The position numbers were made by a program, and so were the translations under genes. The notes beneath the pieces are model-generated. The model was not told where the DNA came from and did no database searches. It worked only from the letters and a program-made list of their open reading frames with translations. Below, piece by piece: positions 1 through 4,903 of a stretch of 6,170 nt of DNA; position 1 is the first letter of the stretch; each line of letters begins with the position of its first letter. The DNA comes from DATBAK01 sp036787815 (GTDB lineage Bacteria; Actinomycetota; Acidimicrobiia; IMCC26256; PALSA-610), in contig DAIQOP010000244.1 of the NCBI GenBank assembly GCA_036787815.1, forward strand, positions 1 to 6,170, given 5' to 3'.

Positions 1-152
1 TGCGCGCCGCCGCCACCGGCCACGACGCTCGTCGTGTTCTTCTTCGTGGCCACGACCACCAGCGAGGCGAAGGCCAGGACCATGGCGAGGAGTGCGAACG
101 CTGCCGATGCCGCACCCAGCGCAGCCTTGTCACTCTTTCTGAACAGGCCCAA
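1..152 (-). CDS. N-terminus of a single-pass membrane-anchored protein, function unknown (truncated by window edge)
   Basis: The minus strand reads TTG at 152-150, then about 50 codons open to the window edge. The product begins MGLFRKSDKAALGAAS, followed by a strongly hydrophobic Ala/Leu/Val/Phe stretch at about residues 10-35, then TKKNTT and a Gly-rich stretch at 46-49. This is a short positively charged cytoplasmic tail, one transmembrane helix or uncleaved signal anchor, and a flexible external linker, so the missing body is probably outside the membrane. The TTG start is chosen because AGGAGG lies 9 nt upstream and the hydrophobic segment follows at the expected distance; no ATG or GTG lies in frame nearby upstream. 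It is on the same strand as the P450 gene, whose stop is 121 nt upstream, so co-transcription is possible. Some actinobacterial secreted redox proteins, such as cupredoxins, have similar anchors, but nothing catalytic is visible here and I assign no function. Confidence 0.7.
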   Translation of the reverse strand, partial: MGLFRKSDKAALGAASAAFALLAMVLAFASLVVVATKKNTTSVVAGGGGA

Positions 153-161
153 TGTCCTCTG

Positions 162-167
162 CCTCCT
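162..167 (-). promoter_or_regulatory. Shine-Dalgarno AGGAGG deciding a TTG start
   Basis: The plus strand reads cctcct, giving AGGAGG on the minus strand, 9 nt before the TTG at 152-150. It is one of the strongest Shine-Dalgarno matches in the window and is the main reason for accepting the rare TTG start of the membrane protein. A second purine run, AGAGGA at 160-155, is too close to the TTG to be the main site. Confidence 0.65.
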
Positions 168-273
168 GGTCGAACCGGATCGCGAAGCATCGGACGCCTC
201 ACGTGGGGGACATCGAACCGCGAAGGGCGCCCGGGGGTTCAGGGCCAGAGGTCCCGCCCACCCGGGGCAGGGG

Positions 274-1461
274 TCATTTCGTCAGCGGCGCCGTGGGCGT
301 GAACGCGACCCGCATCGACTCGTAGCCGCTCACGAAGCTCGCCGGCCGGTAGCCGGGCTCGGTGCCGTCGACGAGATGGAGATCGGGGAGTCGTTCCAGC
401 AGCTGCTCGAACATGATGCGCGCTTCGATGCGCGCGAGTGAGCTGCCGAGGCAGAAGTGGGGCCCGAACCCGAACGCGACGTGGTCGTTGGGTGTGCGGG
501 CGACGTCGAACCGGAACGGGTCGTCGAAGTGGCGCTCGTCGCGGTTGGCCGACGGGTACAGGAGGAGCAACTGGTCGCCCTCGTTGATCTCGGTGCCGTG
601 GAAGTCGACGGTGCGGGTCGCGGTCCGGGCCATGTTCTTGATCGGCGTCACCCACCGCAGCATCTCCTCGACCGCCGAGGTGACGAGCGAGCGGTCGGCG
701 GCAAGCCGGTCCCACTGCGACCGGTCGGTGAGCAGCTGGTACGCCCCGCCGCTGATCACGTGCCGCGTCGTCTCGTCCCCCCCGATGAGGATGAGCAGCG
801 AGTCGTAGATGAGCGAGTCGTGATCGAGATGCTGGCCGTCGACCTCTGCGTGCACGAGCACGCTCATGAGGTCGTCGCGCGGGCAGGCGCGCCGATGTTC
901 GATGACGCGGTCGGCATACTCGTTGTAGCCGCTGAAGGCCTCGATCATCTTCAGCAGGAGGCCTTCGTCGCTGGTGCCCTGGCCGCGCAGGAGGTCGTCG
1001 GACCACGTCATGAGGGTCGGGTGGTCGGCCGGGTCGACGCCGAGCGCGTCACCGATCATCACGAGCGGGAGCCACGCGGCGAGATCCCACACGAAGTCGC
1101 ACTCGCCGGCCTCGCACACCTGGTCGATGAGCCGGTCGACGACCGCGCGCACCTTCGGCTCCTGCTCGCGCACCCGGCGTGGGGTGAAGCCCTCGGCGAC
1201 GAGCTTGCGGCGCAGGCGGTGAGCCGGGTCGTCGAGGTCGATGAGCATCGGCGTCGCGCCGGCTTCGGGGCGCACGCCGTTCGCGTTCGAGAAGACCGCG
1301 GCGTTGGTCTCGATCTCCTTGACGTGGTCGTACAGGGAGATTCCCCAGATCTGCGACGTGTCGTCCCAGTACACCGGCTCGTTGGCCCGCATCCACGACA
1401 GCTCGTCGTGGGGGTTCCGGCCCCAGAAGTCACCGCTCAGGAGGTTGATGTCGCCGCGCAT
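274..1461 (-). CDS. Cytochrome P450, CYP142-like (steroid C26-monooxygenase family)
   Basis: A full-length bacterial P450 of 395 aa. It is a soluble haem monooxygenase that uses O2 and electrons from a ferredoxin partner (not encoded here). Visible motifs: I-helix oxygen-binding GGDETTR at 227-233; K-helix ExxR at 266-269 (EEMLRW); haem-binding loop FGFGPHFCLG at 330-339 with the iron-ligand cysteine C337. Remembered mycobacterial CYP142 has very similar stretches: WMRAN-PV near the N-terminus, IDLDDPAH, CDFV-DLAA, LLILIGGDETTRH, EEMLRW-PIKNM, and a C-terminal RPASFVSGYESM before FTP. CYP142 enzymes oxidise the C26/C27 terminal methyl of cholesterol or cholestenone to the acid, which opens side-chain beta-oxidation. 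That substrate is inferred from family resemblance; a related isoprenoid or branched alkyl chain is possible. The ATG at 1461 has no Shine-Dalgarno, but TATCCT lies exactly 6 nt upstream, which fits a leaderless transcript. It is divergent from the crotonase/SDR genes with a 43-bp gap. Confidence 0.93.
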   Translation of the reverse strand: MRGDINLLSGDFWGRNPHDELSWMRANEPVYWDDTSQIWGISLYDHVKEIETNAAVFSNANGVRPEAGATPMLIDLDDPAHRLRRKLVAEGFTPRRVREQEPKVRAVVDRLIDQVCEAGECDFVWDLAAWLPLVMIGDALGVDPADHPTLMTWSDDLLRGQGTSDEGLLLKMIEAFSGYNEYADRVIEHRRACPRDDLMSVLVHAEVDGQHLDHDSLIYDSLLILIGGDETTRHVISGGAYQLLTDRSQWDRLAADRSLVTSAVEEMLRWVTPIKNMARTATRTVDFHGTEINEGDQLLLLYPSANRDERHFDDPFRFDVARTPNDHVAFGFGPHFCLGSSLARIEARIMFEQLLERLPDLHLVDGTEPGYRPASFVSGYESMRVAFTPTAPLTK

Positions 1462-1467
1462 CGGGCC

Positions 1468-1473
1468 AGGATA
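1468..1473 (-). promoter_or_regulatory. Candidate -10 element (TATCCT) for a leaderless P450 transcript
   Basis: The minus strand reads TATCCT-GGCCCG-ATG. The hexamer fits the actinobacterial TANNNT consensus, and the first base of the P450 start codon is the seventh base after it, the usual distance to a transcription start. The absence of any Shine-Dalgarno before this ATG supports leaderless initiation. No good -35 is visible; the normal spacer region is filled by the palindrome at 1475-1490. An overlapping plus-strand TACGGT (1472-1477) could serve the crotonase gene but is weaker. Confidence 0.5.
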
Positions 1474-1474
1474 C

Positions 1475-1490
1475 GGTCACGGCCCTGACC
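1475..1490. promoter_or_regulatory. Palindrome GGTCA-N6-TGACC, candidate operator between divergent catabolic genes
   Basis: The 16-bp site reads GGTCAcGGCCcTGACC. All positions are symmetric except one base pair, six from each end. It lies between the P450 start and the Shine-Dalgarno of the crotonase gene, directly upstream of the candidate P450 -10 and inside its -35/-10 spacer. A homodimeric regulator bound here could control both divergent units. It does not match the KstR cholesterol-regulon motif as I remember it (an AAC...GTT-type palindrome), so a different regulator is implied. No regulator gene is in the window. Confidence 0.45.
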
Positions 1491-1491
1491 G

Positions 1492-1496
1492 GGAGG
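1492..1496 (+). promoter_or_regulatory. Shine-Dalgarno GGAGG for the crotonase start at 1505
   Basis: GGAGG, within gggaggaacg, lies 8 nt before the ATG at 1505. It makes 1505 a credible translation start and shows that the sequence left of the N gap is the true 5' end of a gene rather than random open frame. Confidence 0.7.
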
Positions 1497-1504
1497 AACG
1501 ACCG

Positions 1505-1555
1505 ATGACCGAACGCGTGCACGTGGAGATCGAGCACCTGGAGCAGGGCGGCGCG
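1505..1555 (+). CDS. 5' fragment of an enoyl-CoA hydratase/isomerase-family gene, cut by the assembly gap
   Basis: The 17 codons from ATG 1505 to the gap read MTERVHVEIEHLEQGGA. This is how a crotonase-family protein usually begins: a short beta strand, then a turn before the first core strand. It parallels but is not identical to the start of the gene on the right of the gap, AEHVLDVEVKTEQGGA; both end in the identical word EQGGA. The reading frame left of the gap is offset by one base from the frame on the right if the ten Ns are counted literally, which means little because N-run length is often arbitrary. It is either the 5' end of the same gene from another strain variant, or the 5' end of a tandem paralogue whose remainder is missing. 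See the repeat at 1541-1613. Confidence 0.6.
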
Positions 1556-1613
1556 NNNNNNNNNNGCCGAGCACGTGCTCGACGTCGAGGTGAAGACCGA
1601 GCAGGGCGGCGCG
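1541..1613 (+). repeat. 15-bp exact direct repeat flanking the assembly gap
   Basis: GAGCAGGGCGGCGCG occurs at 1541-1555, immediately before the Ns, and again at 1599-1613 inside the right-hand crotonase gene. Both copies encode EQGGA in the gene frame. The left contig therefore ends exactly at the end of a word that recurs a few codons into the right contig, which is typical of an assembly break at a repeat or at divergent copies of one locus. Confidence 0.75.
1556..1565. other. Assembly gap (10 Ns)
   Basis: Ten consecutive Ns. They interrupt the 5' part of the crotonase gene. A round number of Ns often marks a scaffold join of unknown length, so the distance and frame across this point should not be trusted. 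Confidence 0.95.
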
Positions 1614-2357
1614 ATCGCCACCATCACGAACGACAACCCCGACAAGCACAACGCCTTCGACGACGAGATGGACGCGCGGCTCTTCGAGATCCTGGCGGAG
1701 CTGCGTGAGCAGCCCGACGTGCGCGCGATCGTCTGGCGCGGTGAGGGCGCGTCGTTCTCGTCGGGCCGCGACGTCGGCTCGATCGGCGTGCAGAAGACCG
1801 AGCTCTCGCACCACGAGCTGATGCGCCGTGGGCACCGGGGCATCCAGCAGCTCTGGGAGATCGACGCGCCGGTGATCGTGGCGTGCAAGGGCTGGGTGAT
1901 GGGCGGCTCCTTCCAGCGCGCGCTCCTGTGCGACATCCGCATCGCCGCCGAGGGCACGCGCTTCCGCCTCCCCGAGCTCACCTACGGCGTGATCCCGGAT
2001 ACGGGCGGTGTCGGCGTGCTCTACGAGATGTGTGGGCCCGGGCTCGTGAGCGATCTCGTGCTCACCGGCCGTGTGATGCACGCGGAGGAGGCGTTGCGCC
2101 ACGGGGTCGTCAGCCGCGTCGTGGCCGCCGACGATCTCGACACCGTGGTGCGCGACGCCGCGCTGCAGATCGCGTCGTCGCCGAAGGTGAGTGTGAAGCT
2201 CGCGCGAGAGGTCATCCGCCACCTCGCGCTGCCGCAACTGCGTTCGTCGATGAACGACGAGATGATCTTCCAGACCACCATCAACAAGAGCGCCGACTTC
2301 GTCGAGATGCGCACCGCGCGGGCGGAAGACCGAGCGCCGCACTACACCGGAAGCTGA
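1566..2357 (+). CDS. Enoyl-CoA hydratase/isomerase (crotonase) family protein, initiator lost in gap
   Basis: A crotonase-fold acyl-CoA enzyme, open from the gap to TGA at 2355-2357. Counting from GTG 1575 as residue 1 it has 260 aa, the normal family length. The first oxyanion-loop region is GEGASFSSGRD at 56-66. The second is KGWVMGGSFQRALLCD at 105-120. The PEL...IPDTGG stretch spans 133-145. Compared with rat mitochondrial crotonase from memory, the position of the first catalytic glutamate (Glu144) is Gln114, the second (Glu164) is kept as Glu134, and an Asp (D142) is present, as in isomerase-type members such as PaaG. An isomerase or atypical hydratase is therefore as likely as a classical hydratase. 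The true start is probably a codon hidden in the Ns just before gcc 1566, giving M-AEHVLDVEVKT; GTG 1575 is the fallback. The SDR gene follows after 7 nt, so the two are an operon. Confidence 0.88.
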   Translation, partial: AEHVLDVEVKTEQGGAIATITNDNPDKHNAFDDEMDARLFEILAELREQPDVRAIVWRGEGASFSSGRDVGSIGVQKTELSHHELMRRGHRGIQQLWEIDAPVIVACKGWVMGGSFQRALLCDIRIAAEGTRFRLPELTYGVIPDTGGVGVLYEMCGPGLVSDLVLTGRVMHAEEALRHGVVSRVVAADDLDTVVRDAALQIASSPKVSVKLAREVIRHLALPQLRSSMNDEMIFQTTINKSADFVEMRTARAEDRAPHYTGS

Positions 2358-2364
2358 GGGATCG

Positions 2365-3249
2365 ATGGCCGAGCTGATCGGACTGCCCGCCCCGCCCCCC
2401 GTGGGCGCGACCGCGTTGCCGCCGGGTACCTACGACGGCGTGAGCGTGGTGGTCACCGGAGGTGGAACCGGGCTGGGGAAGGCCATCGCGGCCGAGTTCG
2501 CGCGTCTCGGCGCGGCGATCGTCGTGATGAGCCGCAAACCCGAGCACCTCGACGCGGCGCGTGAGGCGATCGGGGGGCTCGGAGGCCGCGTCCTCGCCGT
2601 CACCTGCGACATCCGCGACGCCGACTCGGTCGCGTCGGCGTTCGACTCCGCCGTCGACGCGTTCGGATTGCCCGCGGTGCTCGTGAACAACGCCGCCGCG
2701 AACTTCCCGGTGCCGTCGGAGGATCTCTCGCCGAACGGGTGGCGCACGGTCGTCGACATCACGCTCAACGGCACCTTCTACTGCGCGCGCGAGTTCGGTC
2801 GCCGGCACCTCGCGGCCGGAACACCGGCGTCGATCATCAACGTCGGCGCGTCCTACGCGTGGACGGGCGGGCCCGGCTTCGCGCACTCCGCCGCGGCCAA
2901 GGCCGGCGTGAAGAACCTCACCGAGTCGCTGGCGGTCGAGTGGGGCCCGTACGGGATCCAGGTGAACGGCCTCGTGCCCGGCCTGTTCCCCCACGAGGAC
3001 ATGACCGACGACATCCAGGCCAACCTCGAGCGATCGAGCGACAAAGACGTCTGCCAACCGGCGCTGCGGGTCGGGCAGCGCCAGGAGCTGGGTTGGGCGG
3101 CGACGTTCCTCGCGTCGCCGTACGCCCGCTTCGTCTCCGGCCACACCCTCGTCGTCGACGGTGCCAACTGGCAGCGCCGCGTCCTCACGGCACCGCCCGT
3201 CGTCACCGTGCGCGAGCAGATGGGCAAGGGACCGTTCGACCCCACGTAG
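2365..3249 (+). CDS. Short-chain dehydrogenase/reductase, 2,4-dienoyl-CoA reductase type
   Basis: A 294-aa NAD(P)H-dependent Rossmann enzyme. The cofactor loop is TGGGTGLG at 31-38, R57 follows the second strand (MSRKP, suggesting NADPH), then CDIRD at 81-85 and NNAAANF at 108-114. The classical YxxxK motif is absent: the Tyr position before K179 is Ser175. Instead Tyr164 lies 15 residues before K179 and N113 lies 51 residues before Tyr164. These are the same residues and spacings as Asn148, Tyr199, Ser210 and Lys214 of human DECR1 as I remember it, and LSPNxW...DI-LNGT also matches. Such enzymes remove double bonds at even positions of unsaturated acyl-CoAs. A role in steroid ring or side-chain breakdown is a reasonable alternative, since related SDRs serve there. 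Start ATG 2365 has GAGGG 4 nt upstream, overlapping the crotonase stop; the short spacing implies translational coupling. The C-terminal ~25 residues after the VDGA strand are an extension. Confidence 0.85.
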   Translation: MAELIGLPAPPPVGATALPPGTYDGVSVVVTGGGTGLGKAIAAEFARLGAAIVVMSRKPEHLDAAREAIGGLGGRVLAVTCDIRDADSVASAFDSAVDAFGLPAVLVNNAAANFPVPSEDLSPNGWRTVVDITLNGTFYCAREFGRRHLAAGTPASIINVGASYAWTGGPGFAHSAAAKAGVKNLTESLAVEWGPYGIQVNGLVPGLFPHEDMTDDIQANLERSSDKDVCQPALRVGQRQELGWAATFLASPYARFVSGHTLVVDGANWQRRVLTAPPVVTVREQMGKGPFDPT

Positions 3250-3277
3250 CTCGCGGCGGGACAAGAATGCCCGGGCG

Positions 3278-4201
3278 ATGCTCAGCGACGTTCTGGTGCT
3301 CTGCACCCGTAACCGGCCCACCGAGGTTCGGACCTGCCTCGACACCGTGCGCACGCAGACGCGGCTGCCGGGTCGCGTGCTCGTCGTCGACTCGAGCGAC
3401 GACGCGGGGACCGAGCACCTCCTGCGCGCCTTCGCCGCCACGTGGCCCGACGGCTCGGTGATCGCGCACCTGCGCGCCGAACCCGGGCTCACCCGCCAAC
3501 GCGCGGCGGGCATCGACGCGACCGCCGACGACATCGTGCACTTCGTCGACGACGACACGGTGCTCGATCCCGGCTACTTCGCCGCGATCGTCGCCGCGTT
3601 CGAGGCCGACCCCGACGGCCGGGTCGGAGGCGTCGGTGGCTTCGTCACCGACCAGCCGGAGCATCGGTTCCGGCGCGTCGATGCGCTCCTCGGGCTCGAC
3701 GGCGCGGCCGAAGGCGTGGTGCTGCCCTCTGGGCGCAACGTGCGCGTCTACACCGAGCCTCGCGAGCCCCTCGACGTCGACTGGCTGTCGGGTTGCGCGA
3801 TGTCGTACCGGCGCGCGGTGTTCGCGAGCGAGCGGCCCAACCTCAAGCTCGGCCGCGACCGCAACGGCGAAGACGTCGAGCTCTCGTATCGGGTACGGCA
3901 ACGGTGGCGGCTCGTCGTCACACCCGACGCGCGGATCGAGCACCACGAGTCGCCCCGGGGTCGCCGCTCCCGCGAGCAGCTCGTGCGGGTCGAGCTGATC
4001 TCCCGGTACGAGCGCGTGCAGGCCGGAACCGGTCGCCTCAGCCGCCGCGCGTTCTGGGTCTCGGCGCTCGGCCAGCTCGTCTGGTACGGCGCGAAGGGCC
4101 TCGCGACGTTCTCGGGTGAGCGGCTCGCGATCGCCCGCGAGACCGCCGCCGGCATCGTCGCCATCGTTCGGGCCCGGACCGGCCCGGCGACCGCGCGCTA
4201 G
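3278..4201 (+). CDS. Family 2 glycosyltransferase (GT-A fold)
   Basis: A 307-aa protein expected to transfer a sugar from a nucleotide-sugar donor. The N-terminal strand and nucleotide-binding start read LVLCTRNRP at 6-14, with VLVVDSSDD at 34-42. The metal/nucleotide-binding acidic motif is FVDDDT at 89-94 (DDD 91-93). The acceptor-side motif is WLSGCAMSYRR at 169-179, and NGEDVELSYRV at 196-206 supplies the catalytic-base ED pair (E198, D199). This order is typical of GT2 enzymes acting on cell-surface glycans. No clear transmembrane helix is seen; the C-terminal part (about 258-300) is amphipathic and may lie on the membrane. Start ATG 3278 is preferred because the fold's first strand follows directly; the frame stays open upstream, but that region overlaps the SDR gene. 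The Shine-Dalgarno is weak (GGCGGGA, about 16 nt away). It begins 28 nt after the SDR stop and so probably shares its transcript, though its role beside acyl-CoA enzymes is unexplained. It ends 6 nt from the convergent minus-strand gene. Confidence 0.88.
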   Translation: MLSDVLVLCTRNRPTEVRTCLDTVRTQTRLPGRVLVVDSSDDAGTEHLLRAFAATWPDGSVIAHLRAEPGLTRQRAAGIDATADDIVHFVDDDTVLDPGYFAAIVAAFEADPDGRVGGVGGFVTDQPEHRFRRVDALLGLDGAAEGVVLPSGRNVRVYTEPREPLDVDWLSGCAMSYRRAVFASERPNLKLGRDRNGEDVELSYRVRQRWRLVVTPDARIEHHESPRGRRSREQLVRVELISRYERVQAGTGRLSRRAFWVSALGQLVWYGAKGLATFSGERLAIARETAAGIVAIVRARTGPATAR

Positions 4202-4207
4202 TTCCGG

Positions 4208-4903
4208 CTACGTGCGGATGATGCGCCGGTTCACGGCGTCGAGGGTCGCCCGTGCCGCGGCGTCGATCGGCGTGGTGCCCGGCGCGATGCCGTAGAGCAC
4301 CCGCTCACCCGGCTCGGCCTCGTCGAGCGCGACCGAGATCAGGGCTTCGTCTTCGGTCGACTCGAGCGCGCGGGCCCACCGGGGCGTCGGCGTGAAGGTG
4401 AAGCCGAAGTCTTTGACGGCCGCGAGGGTCGCGTCGAGCGCTGCAACGAGGCCGCGGCTCGCCGGGGCCCGCCCGATCGTGCGCCGCCCGTCGAGGATCA
4501 GGTGCACTTCGAGCTCGTCGGTGTCGGGGAACGACAGCACGGCGAGGAGTCGCATGCGCCCCGTGGAGGCGCTCTCGGCGGCCGGCTTCGCGACCTCGTC
4601 GGCGGCGGCCGCAGGTTGCGCGGCCTCGGTCGCCGGCTCGGCGGTGGTGGGGGCCGGGGTGGCGGCATGAGCACCCGCCGGCGGCGCGTCGCGCCACCGG
4701 ACGACCTCGACCGCGACCGGGCGGTCGGCGTGGCGTGCCGCGATGCGCGTCGCCGCGACCGGCAGCGACACCTCGGGTGTCGCACCCGGCACGACGTGGA
4801 GCTGGATGATCAGCAGCTCGTCGCGGGCGTCGAAGCCCGCGGAGCGCACGCCGGGGAGCTTGCGCAGCTCGAGCTCGAGATCGTCGAGAATCAGGTCGCT
4901 CAC
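4208..4903 (-). CDS. Conserved-looking two-domain protein of unknown function, partner of the diguanylate cyclase
   Basis: Not recognised. The 231-aa product starts at GTG 4903-4901, whose GTGA overlaps the TGA of the cyclase gene, so translation is very probably coupled. Layout: a small alpha/beta domain at about 1-70 (LDDLELELRKLPGVRSAGF, then the strand LLIIQLHVV, a helix, and VAVEVVRW); an Ala/Pro/Thr/Glu-rich disordered linker at about 73-114; and a second alpha/beta domain at about 116-231 (RMRLLAVLSF, LEVHLILDGRRTIGRA, a helix, then LISVALDE). No signal peptide or transmembrane segment is seen, so it is cytoplasmic. The first domain has the general beta-alpha-beta look of small ligand- or metal-binding folds but lacks Cys pairs. 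The pairing with a GGDEF protein suggests a regulator, scaffold or effector of c-di-GMP output; this is inference from context only. A longer reading from an upstream ATG (4981) would run in the wrong frame through the GGDEF domain and is rejected. Confidence 0.8.
   Translation of the reverse strand: MSDLILDDLELELRKLPGVRSAGFDARDELLIIQLHVVPGATPEVSLPVAATRIAARHADRPVAVEVVRWRDAPPAGAHAATPAPTTAEPATEAAQPAAAADEVAKPAAESASTGRMRLLAVLSFPDTDELEVHLILDGRRTIGRAPASRGLVAALDATLAAVKDFGFTFTPTPRWARALESTEDEALISVALDEAEPGERVLYGIAPGTTPIDAAARATLDAVNRRIIRT

Noticed and set aside
222..268. GC-rich palindromic words (gggcgccc, cccgggg) after the P450 stop, as a possible terminator
   Set aside because: The arms do not form one strong continuous hairpin and there is no T tract on the minus strand; this can be chance in high-GC sequence.
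34..441. A 135-codon plus-strand open frame at the left edge
   Set aside because: It overlaps the P450 C-terminus and the membrane-anchor gene on the other strand, its second half is Arg/Gly-rich shadow sequence, and no Shine-Dalgarno is evident.
457..1488. A 343-codon plus-strand open frame opposite the P450 gene
   Set aside because: It lies antisense to a P450 with every family motif; its product is a low-complexity Val/Arg/Glu/Asp-rich composition typical of GC-rich shadow frames.
1437..3558. Long minus-strand open frames opposite the crotonase and SDR genes, one bridging the N gap
   Set aside because: They are antisense to genes with clear catalytic motifs, and the products are Arg/His/Val-rich without recognisable domains.
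3203..3946. A 247-codon minus-strand open frame opposite the glycosyltransferase
   Set aside because: A shadow of the GT2 gene; the product has no recognisable fold.
4202..4207. Terminator between the convergent GT2 and two-domain genes
   Set aside because: Only 6 bp separate the stop codons, and I see no hairpin with a T tract around them.
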